Below, in pieces: positions 25,110 through 34,688 of a stretch of DNA of 64,000 nucleotides. The stretch comes from Geobacteraceae bacterium. Lineage in GTDB: Bacteria; Desulfobacterota; Desulfuromonadia; Geobacterales; Geobacteraceae. Position numbers and translations under genes: made by a program. The notes beneath the pieces are model-generated. The model did not search any database. It saw only the letters and a program-made list of their open reading frames with translations, and was not told where the DNA came from. How positions within the stretch are numbered: position 1 is the stretch's first letter; the number at the start of each line of letters is the position of its first letter. The stretch lies in the NCBI GenBank assembly GCA_024281055.1, contig JAMXLF010000087.1, positions 45,382 through 109,381 on the forward strand, given 5' to 3'.

Positions 25110-26717
25110 ATGAATCTGTGCCGTTTTGCTGTCTCGACGCTGTTTATCACGGTGCTGTTCTGCCACTCGGTCGGGGCTGAGGAGGCGGGAGGCGTCATCC
25201 CGGAGAAGTTTTCCCGGCAAGACCAATCCTGCCGGGATATCGAGGCCCTTGCCGCGAAGTACGGCGTTCAGGTGAAGCTTCCCCTGGGGCAAGCAGTGGA
25301 CAGGAAAGAGCTGGCGGCTTACTATCTCGCCATTCTTGCCCGGATGCGGGAGAAGGCGGGAAAAGACGGGCGCCAGGCGATCCCCCAGGAGGACGTCGAT
25401 TGCGTCACCCGCCTCAACGAAGCACTCAAGCCGGAGCTTGCCGAGAGCGAGGGGTACAAGGAACTTCGGGAGACCATCGAGAGCATGCTCGCCAAGCCCG
25501 AGACGCCTGGGTTCGAATACAAGGTGGGGGTGAACGGCTTTCTCCGCGGGGAGGGGGTCGGCAACTTCCGGTTGCCCGACTTCAGCTACGCGCCGGGACA
25601 TAGCGAAGGGCGCTTCGTCTACCGGGTGAAACCATACGTCTACTGGCACCCGACCGACTGGATCGACATCCACGCCGAGGGGCAGGGGTACGGCTTTGCC
25701 GGCGGGAGCCAGGAGAGCAACACGGTATCTCTCTACCAGGGATTCGTGGAGGTGAAGACCCCGGGCAAGGAGTGGCTTTCCCTCAAGGGGGGACGGCAGG
25801 AGTTCTCCTACGGCAGCACCTTCATCATCGGCACCGATTCTTTCTACAACGGCCTCTCCCTCGATGCGGCCCGGCTGCGGGTACGGCCGTCCGACCCCCT
25901 GACTATCGACCTCCTCGTCGGCTCTTATGCCACCCCGTTCTCCGATGGCATCGAGGGGACTCTGGCGGGGGCCTATGCCACCTGGACCCTCGCCGAGGGG
26001 AACGCGCTGGAGGCATATGCCTTCCGCGACTCAGGCTCCACCAACCATCGCGTGGGGGAGTATCTCGCCATCTGGGGGCTCCGGGGGACGGCCAGACTCG
26101 GTCCGGTGGCACTGGAGTTCGAACCCGTGTACGAATCCGGCCAGACCTTCAATGCGGTCAGTAACACCAACGACCGGATCGACGCCTTCGGCGGCCATCT
26201 CGATGCCACGGTCGAGATCGAGGTAGCCGGCCACGACAGCAAGCTCTTCACCAGCTTCGCCTATGCCTCGGGGAGCCGTACCTCGGCCAGCGGCGTTTCC
26301 GCGGCGCGGGAGTTCCGCAATCCCGAAAACAACACCTCCCTGATCGGCGACCTGCACATCATCGGCGACCTGTCAGGAGTCACGGTGAACGGCCAGCACG
26401 CGAGCGGGCTGCAGATCTACACCCTCGGCTGGGGAATCGACCTCACCAAGGAGCTCAACCTTTCCGCTACCGGCCGCAACTTCGTGGCGAACAACACCCC
26501 TGCAGGTTTTTCGCCGTACCTCGGCGTAGAAACCGATTTTACCCTGACGTACACGGTCAACGACAACCTCGCCATCGTGGCCGGGTACGACCGTTTCTTC
26601 ACCGGCAGCTTCTTCCGGGATGCCACGGGAAGCCACAAGGATATCGACTACGGCTACCTCATGCTGCAGTTCGACCTGTCCCACGTGAAGCCGAAGCTGC
26701 GGCCGCCCAAGGGGTAA
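25110..26717 (+). CDS. Outer-membrane beta-barrel protein (alginate-export/porin-like)
   Basis: A 535-residue exported protein. The signal peptide is about MNLCRFAVSTLFITVLFCHS with cleavage near VGAEE. Residues 30-135 are helical and resemble the SLH-like periplasmic N-terminus of many Geobacter porins (CRDIEALAAKYGVQVKLPLG). From about 140 on, alternating hydrophobic strands with aromatic girdles (FVYRVKPYVYWHPTDWIDIH, WLSLKGGRQEFSYGSTFIIG) form a barrel of the alginate-export (AlgE-like) family, ending with YGYLMLQFDLSHVKPKL. Substrate is unknown; placement after iron genes may be coincidence because it is separated by 64 bases and no shared signal is visible. Confidence 0.8.
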   Translation: MNLCRFAVSTLFITVLFCHSVGAEEAGGVIPEKFSRQDQSCRDIEALAAKYGVQVKLPLGQAVDRKELAAYYLAILARMREKAGKDGRQAIPQEDVDCVTRLNEALKPELAESEGYKELRETIESMLAKPETPGFEYKVGVNGFLRGEGVGNFRLPDFSYAPGHSEGRFVYRVKPYVYWHPTDWIDIHAEGQGYGFAGGSQESNTVSLYQGFVEVKTPGKEWLSLKGGRQEFSYGSTFIIGTDSFYNGLSLDAARLRVRPSDPLTIDLLVGSYATPFSDGIEGTLAGAYATWTLAEGNALEAYAFRDSGSTNHRVGEYLAIWGLRGTARLGPVALEFEPVYESGQTFNAVSNTNDRIDAFGGHLDATVEIEVAGHDSKLFTSFAYASGSRTSASGVSAAREFRNPENNTSLIGDLHIIGDLSGVTVNGQHASGLQIYTLGWGIDLTKELNLSATGRNFVANNTPAGFSPYLGVETDFTLTYTVNDNLAIVAGYDRFFTGSFFRDATGSHKDIDYGYLMLQFDLSHVKPKLRPPKG

Positions 26718-26775
26718 GGTCGGAGCGGCAGATGTTTCCCCCCTTGAGAGTTGTAAGCAAACTTGCGTCGTGACC

Positions 26776-26805
26776 TTGACATTGCCACCGTTAACCGGCT
26801 ATAAT
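26776..26805 (+). promoter_or_regulatory. Sigma-70 promoter for the czc-type operon
   Basis: Consensus TTGACA (26776-26781), 18-base spacer and perfect TATAAT (26800-26805), 36 bases before the first gene of the efflux operon. Confidence 0.8.
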
Positions 26806-26840
26806 TCTGTATCATTTCCGTGACATCAAGGACGCCGTAC

Positions 26841-27203
26841 ATGCTGCCTCGTTGTGTGCGACAATTCGCCTCGCTCCTCCTTGTGGTCGTGATTCTCACG
26901 GCACCGACGGTCTGTCTTTGTCAGGAAATCCACGCGGATGATCACCTGCAGGTTTTCGTGACCGCTGGCCATGACTCCATCGGTGGCTGTGCCGGCCAGT
27001 GTCCGACCTGTCCGGGCGACACCAATCCGGGCGCCGACCATGACGCTGCGGCGTGTTACTGTGCCTGCCATCTCCCTGTGATCAACCAGCCCTTCAATAT
27101 CCACCGTGCTCCCATTGCTGGCGATCTCATTGCCTTTGAGCCATTCACCGCCATGCCCGAAGTATACCTGTCCAAGTTTATTCCCCCGCAGAACCAAGCC
27201 TAA
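26841..27203 (+). CDS. Exported Cys/His-rich small protein leading the metal-efflux operon
   Basis: A 120-residue protein beginning MLPRCVRQFASLLLVVVILT with a signal peptide ending near TVCLCQ. The mature part is rich in metal ligands: HADDH, GHDSIGGCAGQCPTCPGD and HDAAACYCACHLPVI. I do not recognise a family. Because it is first in the operon, ahead of czcC, it may be a periplasmic metal-binding accessory. The longer open frame starts with a GTG at 26820, but ATG at 26841 is preferred since it keeps a clean basic signal-peptide start and has AAGGA upstream. Confidence 0.65.
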   Translation: MLPRCVRQFASLLLVVVILTAPTVCLCQEIHADDHLQVFVTAGHDSIGGCAGQCPTCPGDTNPGADHDAAACYCACHLPVINQPFNIHRAPIAGDLIAFEPFTAMPEVYLSKFIPPQNQA

Positions 27204-27324
27204 AACGCTTCGACGGGAGTAGTCCGTCCTTGCCCGAGGACAACGGTACTCTGTTTTTCCGTCGTGGTGCGTCTGCAACCCCTTAGTATCGTCACAGCAC
27301 AACTGAATAGAGGAGGTTTTTCCT

Positions 27325-28620
27325 TTGGGTACAACTTTGCTTGGAAGAGGCGCACTGCTCCTCGCGCCCGGCATCCTGTGTCTTTTTTCTGCACCGGTGT
27401 TTGCAGGGGCTGAGAAGCTGGCGTTGCGGCAGGTAATCGAAATTTCGTTGCAGAATAACGGCGAACTCACATCGTTCCGTGAAGAAAAGGGGATTCGTGA
27501 CGCCGGGAAAATACGGGCGGGACTGCTGCCCAACCCAACCCTCGATCTTGAGGGGGCCACGGGGGCCCTGACCGGCAGCCGTGACGAGAACAGCTTGGCA
27601 CTGGGGGTTTCGCAGGAGTTCCTTCTGGCTGGCAAGAAAAGCAAACGCCTGGACGTTGCCGAGCGCGAACTGGAAGCGTACCGCTGGCAGTTCGCCGATC
27701 GCGAACGAGCAGTGCGCGAAGAGGTGAAGACGGCCTTCTATGATGCGATTCTGGCCGAATTGCGGCTTAACCTGACGGATCGTTCCATTGTGCTCAACCG
27801 TCAGCTCCTCGGCGTGACAAAGGAGCGCCTGGCCGCAGGAGACATTCCGGAGTTGGACATGAATCTGGTCAAGGTGGAATTGACCCGCAGCGAAGGAGCC
27901 CGTATCGAGGCCGAACGGGCGTTGCTGCAAAACCGGTCCCGCCTCTCGACGCTCATGGGGCTGCCGCCCGGTGAATCTCCCGCATTCGTAGGGGCGCTGG
28001 ACAGTGACGTCTCCCTGACAAAGACTCTGGGGGGTCTGAAACAGCTGGCGCTCGGGAGCCGTCCCGACCTGAAAGCCCTGGAAGCGGAAAAATCGCGGGG
28101 GGACGCGGATGTTGGCCTTGCGCAGTCAGAAGCCATCCCGAACCTCACCGCCGGAATAGTTTTCAGGCGCGATGCGACCACCATGGAAATTGGCGGCGTC
28201 GAGGGGAAAGACACCGCCTATACCATCGGGTTGAAGCTGTCGATGCCCATTCCCCTGTTCGACAGGAATCATGCCGGCGTCCAGGAAGCGCGGGCCAGAC
28301 GGAGCAGCACCGAAAGCCGCCTGGCTGCTGCCGTCAGGAATGCCGAGCGGGAAGTCGAGACCGCCTATGCCAGTTTCCTGAATGCCGAGAAGGTCCTCTC
28401 ACTCTACAAATCGAACATCGTTCCCCAGCTCGAAGAAAACCTGAAGCTGACCCAGGAGGCTTACCGGCTGGGAGAGGTCGGCATTCTCGCGGTTATCCAG
28501 GAACAGAAGAAATTCTTCGAGGTCAGTGACAGCTATCTTACGGCCCTCCACGCCCGACAGACGGCTCTTGTGAAGCTCGAATCGGCAGTGGCGACGGATA
28601 TCAACGGAGGTGCGCAGTGA
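27325..28620 (+). CDS. TolC-family outer-membrane efflux protein (CzcC-like)
   Basis: A 431-residue outer-membrane channel of a heavy-metal RND system. A TTG start at 27325 is supported by AGGAGG eight bases upstream. The signal peptide ends near PVFAGAEK. Two OEP repeats are visible, one around residues 50-210 and one around 240-425, each with long helical hairpins (EVKTAFYDAILAELRLNLTD, EREVETAYASFLNAEKVL). The conserved LPNPTLDLEG-like start of the barrel (LLPNPTLDLEGATGAL) is present. It ends with a four-base style overlap with the adaptor gene, whose GTG overlaps the stop. Confidence 0.9.
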   Translation: MGTTLLGRGALLLAPGILCLFSAPVFAGAEKLALRQVIEISLQNNGELTSFREEKGIRDAGKIRAGLLPNPTLDLEGATGALTGSRDENSLALGVSQEFLLAGKKSKRLDVAERELEAYRWQFADRERAVREEVKTAFYDAILAELRLNLTDRSIVLNRQLLGVTKERLAAGDIPELDMNLVKVELTRSEGARIEAERALLQNRSRLSTLMGLPPGESPAFVGALDSDVSLTKTLGGLKQLALGSRPDLKALEAEKSRGDADVGLAQSEAIPNLTAGIVFRRDATTMEIGGVEGKDTAYTIGLKLSMPIPLFDRNHAGVQEARARRSSTESRLAAAVRNAEREVETAYASFLNAEKVLSLYKSNIVPQLEENLKLTQEAYRLGEVGILAVIQEQKKFFEVSDSYLTALHARQTALVKLESAVATDINGGAQ

Positions 28621-29849
28621 ACAAGAAAGGAATCATCATCGGACTCATCCTGGCCCTGGCCCTGGGGGGCGGCGTCGCCTACCGGCTAACCCATTCAGTG
28701 ACGGGTGGTGCAGGACATGCCGAAAAAAAGGAAGCTGACCATAAGGAAGAAAAGGGTGGCCATGATGAAAAGAAAGGCGAGCATGGGGGGGCGGGCAGCG
28801 TCAAGGTGAGTGCCGAGGTGCAGAAGGAGAACGGCGTGGTCGTTGCCCCGGCAAAAAAAGAGCGCCTTGCCGGCGTGATCAGCGCCACCGGCAAGGTCGA
28901 GGCCAATGCCGACCGGATCGCCCATGTCTCGCCCTTGATCCCTGGCAAGATCGTCGCAGTCAGGACCTCCCTGGGGGACGGCGTGACTGCGGGGCAGGTG
29001 CTGGTGACCCTGGACAGCGTCGAGCTGGGAGAAGCGCTCAATCGCTACCACCAGTCCAAGACCAAGCTGGCCCTGGCCCAGTCCAACATGGACCGTATCA
29101 GGACCCTCGTGGACAAGAAGATCGTGGCCTGCAAGGAGATCCTCCAGGCGGAGACCGACTACAAGACCGCCCAGACCGAACTGCACACCGATGAGGAACG
29201 TCTCACCCTCTACGGAGTATCGGTTGCCGACCTGAAGGGGGATCATCACAAGAAGCCGCTCCTGCCGGTCCGCTCTCCCATCGCCGGCATCATCACCGAA
29301 AAGCACGCCATTGTCGGCGAGCTCGCCGATCCCGCCAGGAGTCTCTACACCGTTGCCGACCTCTCTTCGGTCTGGGTGCTGGTGGATATCCACGAAAAGG
29401 ATCTGGCCAAGGTACGCCGGGGGCAGACGGCTACCGTCGTTGTCACCGCCTTTCCCGAGGCTAAGTTCAGGGGGCGCATCGATCACATTGCCGACGTCAT
29501 GGACGAGGCTACCCGCACGGTCAAGGCGCGGGTCGAGGTAGCAAACCCGGGTCGGAAGCTGAAACCTGAGATGTTCGCCACGGTCGAGTTAGCGCTGCCG
29601 GCCGATGCCGCCCCGGTTCTGGCCGTTCCCGAGGATGCCCTGCAGGATATCGACGGGAAAAAAGTGCTCTTTGTGCTGACCGAAAAGGGAGACGAGTTTG
29701 CACTCCGAAAGGTGGAGCTTGGCCGCGCATCGGGCGGCATGGTTGAGGTGGTTTCCGGCTTGAAAGAAGGTGAGCGCTACGCGGTCAAGGGGGCGTTCGT
29801 GCTGAAGTCGGAACTCAAGAAAGGCGAGCTTGAGGGGGACGAAAAGTAA
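28617..29849 (+). CDS. RND efflux periplasmic adaptor (CzcB-like membrane fusion protein)
   Basis: A 410-residue adaptor. The GTG start overlaps the czcC stop and has GGAGG ahead. A single N-terminal anchor (GIIIGLILALALGGGVAYRL) is followed by a His/Lys/Glu-rich segment with repeated HEEKKG-type words (HAEKKEADHKEEKGGHDEKK), a probable metal-binding flexible arm. Then come the barrel-sandwich lipoyl halves (HVSPLIPGKIVAVRTSLGDG and VRSPIAGIITEKHAIVGELA), an alpha hairpin between them, the beta-barrel domain and a membrane-proximal domain. It links the CzcA pump to the CzcC channel. Confidence 0.92.
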   Translation: MNKKGIIIGLILALALGGGVAYRLTHSVTGGAGHAEKKEADHKEEKGGHDEKKGEHGGAGSVKVSAEVQKENGVVVAPAKKERLAGVISATGKVEANADRIAHVSPLIPGKIVAVRTSLGDGVTAGQVLVTLDSVELGEALNRYHQSKTKLALAQSNMDRIRTLVDKKIVACKEILQAETDYKTAQTELHTDEERLTLYGVSVADLKGDHHKKPLLPVRSPIAGIITEKHAIVGELADPARSLYTVADLSSVWVLVDIHEKDLAKVRRGQTATVVVTAFPEAKFRGRIDHIADVMDEATRTVKARVEVANPGRKLKPEMFATVELALPADAAPVLAVPEDALQDIDGKKVLFVLTEKGDEFALRKVELGRASGGMVEVVSGLKEGERYAVKGAFVLKSELKKGELEGDEK

Positions 29850-29859
29850 CCCCACCTGT

Positions 29860-29955
29860 CCTCCCCTTACTCTAAGGGGAGGGACGCACTGCAACCTCGG
29901 CGAACTATTCTGCTGCTAGAGCTCTTTTTCTCCCCCTCTTATAGATAAGAGGGGG
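29860..29955. repeat. Two intergenic hairpins between czcB and czcA
   Basis: CCTCCCCTTA (29860-29869) pairs with TAAGGGGAGG (29873-29882); CCCCCTCTTA (29932-29941) pairs with TAAGAGGGGG (29946-29955). The words CTCCCCTTA/TAAGGGGAG are also seen, modified, before cusA (42221-42308). They could dampen read-through between subunit genes. Confidence 0.65.
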
Positions 29956-29987
29956 CTGGGGGGAGTTATGAACGGGAGAAACATCAC

Positions 29988-32900
29988 ATGTTAGAAAAAC
30001 TGATTGCCTATACGCTGCGGCAGAGAGGGATGGTCCTGTTCCTTGCGCTGCTGATAATCGTATTCGGACTGTATTCATACCTGAACTGCCGATCGACGCC
30101 TTCCCCGATGTGACCAACATCCAGGTCGAGGTGGTCAGCCATGCCGAGGGTCTGTCGGCCATCGAAATCGAGCGCAACGTCACCTATCCCATCGAGATGG
30201 CGATGCGGGGACTGCCGGGTATCGAACAGCTCCGATCAGTGACCAAGTTCGGCCTTTCCATCGTCACCGTGGTCTTCAAGGACAATGTGGATATCTATTT
30301 CGCCCGGCAGCTGGTGTTCGAGCGGTTGGCGGAAGCGCGGGAAAAGGTGCCCAAAGGTGTGCAGGTTGCCATGGGGCCCATCGGCACGGCCATGGGGGAA
30401 ATCTACCAGTACACCCTGGAAGGGAAAGTGCCGCAGGACCCGGACCAGAAGCGTGCCTGGCTGACCAACCTGCGCACCATCCAGGAGTGGATCATCACCC
30501 CGCAGCTGAAGAGTGTGGCCGGAGTCAACGAAATCAACTCGTTCGGCGGCTACTTCAAGCAGTTCCAGGTGGTCGTTTCGCCGGAGAAACTGGTGAAATA
30601 CGCGGTCACCGTGGACGATGTCTACAACGCCATCGGCAGCAACAACGGCAATGTCGGCGGCAATATCCTCGAACGGGACGCGGACCAGTACATCGTGCGC
30701 GGCGTTGGCCTGATCCGGAACGTGAGCGACATCGAGAATATTGTCCTGAAATCCCCGGGCGGGACGCCGACCTACATCCGGGACGTGGCCCAGGTAAAGG
30801 TCGGCGAGGCGGTGCGCATGGGCGCGGCCATGAAGGACGGCAAGGACGAGGCGGTCGGTGGTATCGTCATGATGCTGCGGGGCGAGAACAGCCGTGACGT
30901 GGTGCGCCGGGTGGAGGCGAAGGTCAGGGAGATCAACGAGAACAATATCCTGCCGGATGGCGTCAAGATAGTTCCCTACTATGACCGGAGCGATATTGTC
31001 AAGGCAAGCGTCGGCACGGTCAATAAGGCGCTCATCGAGGGCTCCATCCTGGTGCTGATCGTACTCTATCTCCTCCTGAACAGCATCCGCGGGAGTATCG
31101 TGGTGCTGCTCGCCCTGCCACTGTCGCTCCTGGCCACCTTCATCGTAATGAAGTTTACAGGCATCGGCGCAAACCTGATGTCCCTCGGGGGACTCGCCAT
31201 ATCCATCGGCATGATCATCGATACCACCATCATCCAGGTGGAAAACGTGCAGCGTCACCTGAGTGAAGAAGGGAATCTGCATCCGAAACTGCACACGGTC
31301 CTCAGGGCGGTCATGGAAGTGCGCAAACCGAGCATCTTCGGGGAACTGATCATCGCCCTCACCTTTATTCCAATCCTGACCCTGGAGGGGATCGAAGGGA
31401 AGATGTTCGGCCCCCTGGCTGTCACTGTTGCCATCGCGCTCCTGGCGTCGCTTCTCCTCTCCATTTTCATCATCCCGGTCCTCTGCAGCCTGTTTCTGAA
31501 AGCCCAGCCCGAAAAAGAGAGCCGGATCATGGCATACGCCCGGGAGCAGTACCTGCCGCTCCTGGAATACGCGCTCGCCCGAAAAAAGGTGGTCCTCGGC
31601 GTTGCCGGAGGGCTCCTCGTCGTCTCCCTGTTCCTGGTGACCAGGCTGGGGACGGAGTTCATCCCCGTCATGGACGAAGGTTCGTTCGACATGGATGTGT
31701 CGATGCTCCCCGGTGTCTCCCTGGCCAAGGCGATGGAGGTGAACCAGCGCGCCGCCGAGAGGCTGAAGAAGTTCGACGAACTGGACGTGGTGGTCTCCCG
31801 CACCGGACAGACCGGCGTCGCCCTGGATACCCGCGGCCCCGACAAGACCGGGTACGTGGGGGTCCTGAAGCCGAAGAGCCAATGGAAGCGGAATATTTCC
31901 AAGGAAGAGCTGACAAACCAGATGCGCGAGGCGCTGGAGTCCATCCCCGGGATCAGCTTCGGCTTCAGCCAGCCGATCCAGTGTCGGATCGATGAACTGG
32001 TGGCCGGGACCCGGGCGCAGCTGATCGTCAAGCTGTTCGGCGACGACCTCGACGTGCTGCGGGACAAGTCGGCGGAAATGGCCAAAGTGCTCGCCACGAT
32101 CAAGGGGGGGACGGACCTGAACACGGAAAAAGTCTCCGGGCAGCCGTACCTGACCATCACCATCGACCGGGCGAAAATAGCCCGTTACGGCCTGAACATC
32201 AGCGACGTGCAGAACGTCATCGAGATAGCGGTGGCCGGCAAGTCGGCCTCCACCTTCTACGAAGGGAGCCGCAGCTTCGACATCACCGTCCGGCTGCCGG
32301 AGGAAAAAAGGAATTCGCCGGAATCCATCAGGAATCTCCTGATTACCACGAAGTCAGGGGTGAACATCCCCCTCGAACAGCTGGCCGACGTGAGCATGGT
32401 CGAAGGGCCGGTGCAGATCAGCCGCCAGGACGGCGTGCGCAGGATCGGCATCGAGATGAACGTCAGCGGCCGGGACATCGGCAGCTTCGTGGCGGAGGCA
32501 AAACAAAAGATCAAGGGAAAGATAACACTTCCGCCCGGCTACTATCTTACCTGGGGTGGCCAGTTCGAAAACCAGCAGCGGGCGATGCACAAGCTGATGG
32601 TCATCGGACCGGTGGCCATCGGCCTGATCCTGCTGCTCCTCTATGTCACCTTCCGGTCGATCCGGCTGGCGCTGCTGGTCATCTCCAACCTGCCGTTCGC
32701 TCTGATCGGCGGCATTTTTTCCCTTTTCCTCTCCGGCCAGTATCTCTCCGTTCCTGCGTCCGTCGGCTTTATCGTTCTGTTTGGCGTGGCCGTGCTGAAC
32801 GGACTGGTTCTGGTGTCGCGCATCGCGCAGTTGCGCGAAGAAGGCATGGGGCTTGAGGAAGCGATCAGGAAGGGGAGCCTCGACAGGCTGCGTCCGGTAC

Positions 32901-33121
32901 TGATGACCGCATCGATAGCGATTTTCAGCCTGATGCCGATGCTGCTCGCCAGCGGGACGGGTTCCGAAATCCAGAAGCCGCTGGCAACGGTCGTCGTGGG
33001 AGGGCTGGTCACGTCGACGTTCCTCACGTTGTTGATCATTCCGTCGGTCTATGGGTGGTTCGAGAAGAGAAAAGAGGATGCGGAAATAGCCATGAGCCGT
33101 CGCGACGAATCCCATTTTTGA
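29988..33121 (+). CDS. Heavy-metal RND efflux pump (CzcA-like), frameshifted near the 5' end
   Basis: The natural start is the ATG at 29988 (GGGAG upstream): MLEKLIAYTLRQRGMVLFLA and the rest of TM1 read well, then the frame ends at a TGA at 30108-30110. Restoring one A at about 30084-30085 (CTG-AA-CTG to CTG-AAA-CTG) gives YSYLKLPIDAFPDVTNIQVE, the conserved HME-family sequence, and joins the 1003-codon open frame that continues from 30110. So a single-base deletion or a sequencing error splits the gene. The rest is intact: two large periplasmic loops, GGLAISIGMIIDTTIIQVEN in TM4, and FSQPIQCRIDELVAGTRAQL, which fits divalent-cation (Zn/Co/Cd) pumps more than Cu/Ag ones. Confidence 0.85.
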
Positions 33122-33139
33122 AGGCAAAAGGAGCATGAC

Positions 33140-33733
33140 ATGAAAACAATAGCCATGGCGGTGGTGGTCGCGGCCAGTGTGGCCGTCACTGGTTGTGCGG
33201 GCAACAGTGAGTTTGTCAAGGCAAGCAGCGTCAGCACCCGGAGTGACGTATTCCGGGAACCGGCGGCGGGAGAGCCGATTCCCCCGGGAAATGCCGACCT
33301 CTCGGTGGTTGCGTCCCTGAAGACCCACATGGTGGGGGTCCATCCGCTGAAAATGGACACCCATGGCACGGCTGATTATCAGCTCCTGCTCAACGTGGAT
33401 GGCCAGGTCATCAGGCTTCGTTGCCAACTTGCCGATGAGAATTGCGAACCGCGAAAGCTTCGCGACCCCGAGGCGGGAGAGGGCGTCAGGTACGCGTTCG
33501 CAGCGCGCATCCGCCTCAAGGCCGGCACGCATCGTCTTGTCGTGGTCAGCCCGGAGGACGGGATTGCCGTTGCCCGGGAGGCGGTCCTCGTCGACGGGAG
33601 CAGCAACAGGCTGGAACTGGAGCCGGTTTACCGCGGGGCGTCCCATAAACAGCCGCCGGGAGCGTCCGGAGGGGAGAGCTTTCGGGAAGGGCTGCGCGGG
33701 TTCAGGATGGTCCTGAACGGGATGCAGCTGTGA
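33140..33733 (+). CDS. Lipoprotein of unknown function at the end of the czc-type operon
   Basis: A 197-residue protein with signal MKTIAMAVVVAASVAVTGCA and a good lipobox (AVTGC). The body reads as beta-rich: LSVVASLKTHMVGVHPLKMD, ADYQLLLNVDGQVIRLRCQL, LRDPEAGEGVRYAFAARIRL, GTHRLVVVSPEDGIAVAREA. This resembles carrier-type beta sandwiches, but I recognise no family. It follows czcA by 18 bases and ends before a REP pair, so it is taken as the last gene of the operon. AGGAG stands a few bases ahead of the ATG. Confidence 0.75.
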   Translation: MKTIAMAVVVAASVAVTGCAGNSEFVKASSVSTRSDVFREPAAGEPIPPGNADLSVVASLKTHMVGVHPLKMDTHGTADYQLLLNVDGQVIRLRCQLADENCEPRKLRDPEAGEGVRYAFAARIRLKAGTHRLVVVSPEDGIAVAREAVLVDGSSNRLELEPVYRGASHKQPPGASGGESFREGLRGFRMVLNGMQL

Positions 33734-33829
33734 TAGGTGTGCGTTGTTTTCTGCACCGCGAAAAATTCGTTTGACGGGGTTGGAGGAGAGGAGTAGTTAA
33801 GAACTGTTCACTTGGATTCATGGCGAATG

Positions 33830-33894
33830 GTAGGGGCGGGTCTTGTGCCCGCCTTGGTTTATATAAACAGGGCACCCACGAGGTGTGCCCCTAC
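33830..33894. repeat. REP pair (GTAG type) upstream of RAYT 1
   Basis: GTAGGGGCGGGTCTTGTGCC begins the left unit and GGCACCCACGAGGTGTGCCC with CTACC ends the right one. Each unit has the 5'-GTAG tetranucleotide plus a GC hairpin, the form recognised by REP-associated transposases; here they point outward as an inverted pair. Confidence 0.8.
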
Positions 33895-33924
33895 CAATCA
33901 AAGATATGTGGGTTGGCGTTATTC

Positions 33925-34491
33925 ATGACTTATAATCCCGACATTCATCATCGCCGCTCCATCCGCTTGCGAAACTTCGATTATTCATCGGCGGGGGCAT
34001 ACTTCGTGACAGCATGCACGCAGGAGAGGGCCTGCATTTTCGGAGATATTGTGGACGGGGTGATGGTAGCCAATGATGCGGGTCGGATGGTGGAATCAGT
34101 ATGGCATGGGCTGCCAGAGAGATTTTCGGGCATGGAGCTGGATACGTTCGTGGTGATGCCGAATCACGTGCATTTCATCATGTTCCTCGTAGGGGCGCCC
34201 CTTGTGGGTGCCCTCACTTCTACGGAGGGTCGGAATTCCAGGGCGGGCACAAGACCCGCCCCTACCACCGTTGGCGATATTGTCGGAGCCTTTAAATCAA
34301 TGACGACTCACAAATATACCTTAGGCGTGTCGGTATCGGGTTGGCCCTCCTTTCCCGGACGCCTCTGGCAGCGCAATTATTACGAGCGGGTCATCCGCAA
34401 TGAGGCGGAACTGGACAAATTCCGCACGTATATACTGCACAATCCTGATCGCTGGTTCGAAGATGAAGAATACCCACTCTCCAAGACATAA
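33925..34491 (+). CDS. REP-associated tyrosine transposase 1 (RAYT, Y1/IS200-like HUH)
   Basis: A 188-residue transposase-like protein starting MTYNPDIHHRRSIRLRNFDY. The HUH motif is VVMPNHVHFIM, the C-terminal part has FPGRLWQRNYYERVIRNEAE and the YILHNP motif that holds the conserved tyrosine. RAYTs cut and rejoin REP sequences rather than moving as ordinary insertion sequences. Between the HUH motif and the segment TVGDIVGAFKSMTTH lies an extra stretch LVGAPLVGALTSTEGRNSRA plus GTRPAPT, which is a translated REP pair. The ATG at 33925 is chosen over an upstream frame start at 33820 because all three RAYTs of this window align from MTY. It lies behind the czc-type operon and ahead of a SIR2 gene. 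Confidence 0.9.
   Translation: MTYNPDIHHRRSIRLRNFDYSSAGAYFVTACTQERACIFGDIVDGVMVANDAGRMVESVWHGLPERFSGMELDTFVVMPNHVHFIMFLVGAPLVGALTSTEGRNSRAGTRPAPTTVGDIVGAFKSMTTHKYTLGVSVSGWPSFPGRLWQRNYYERVIRNEAELDKFRTYILHNPDRWFEDEEYPLSKT
34189..34265. repeat. REP pair inside the RAYT 1 coding sequence
   Basis: GTAGGGGCGCCCCTTGTGGG at the left and GGGCACAAGACCCGCCCCTA at the right form an inverted pair in frame with the transposase, encoding VGAPLVGAL and AGTRPAPT. Same insertion site as in RAYT 2 and RAYT 3. Confidence 0.85.
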
Positions 34492-34688
34492 GGACCAGCA
34501 TTCTCATAATACCACGTCCAGCTTCAGCGGCCGGCGTTCAGGAGCCTTTCGAGCGCTCCGGCATCTGCTGATTTCCGGACATTTCCTGCATCTGCGAGGT
34601 GATGGGGCGGTTTGGAGATGTTTGGCGGGTGCTATTGAAGGTGGCGTGAAGACAGTGCTATGGACATCCTGCATGGGAGACCCTAATA

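Noticed and set aside
26826..27644. 272-codon minus-strand frame over the start of the czc-type operon
   Set aside because: It runs against two genes with signal peptides and over a non-coding gap; composition is that of a shadow frame.
30080..30112. Programmed frameshifting in czcA
   Set aside because: CTGAACTGCC is not a slippery sequence, no stimulatory structure is evident, and RND pumps are not known to use it. A deletion or base-call error is simpler.
30236..31882. 548-codon minus-strand open frame opposite czcA
   Set aside because: Same reason: shadow of a GC-rich transporter gene.
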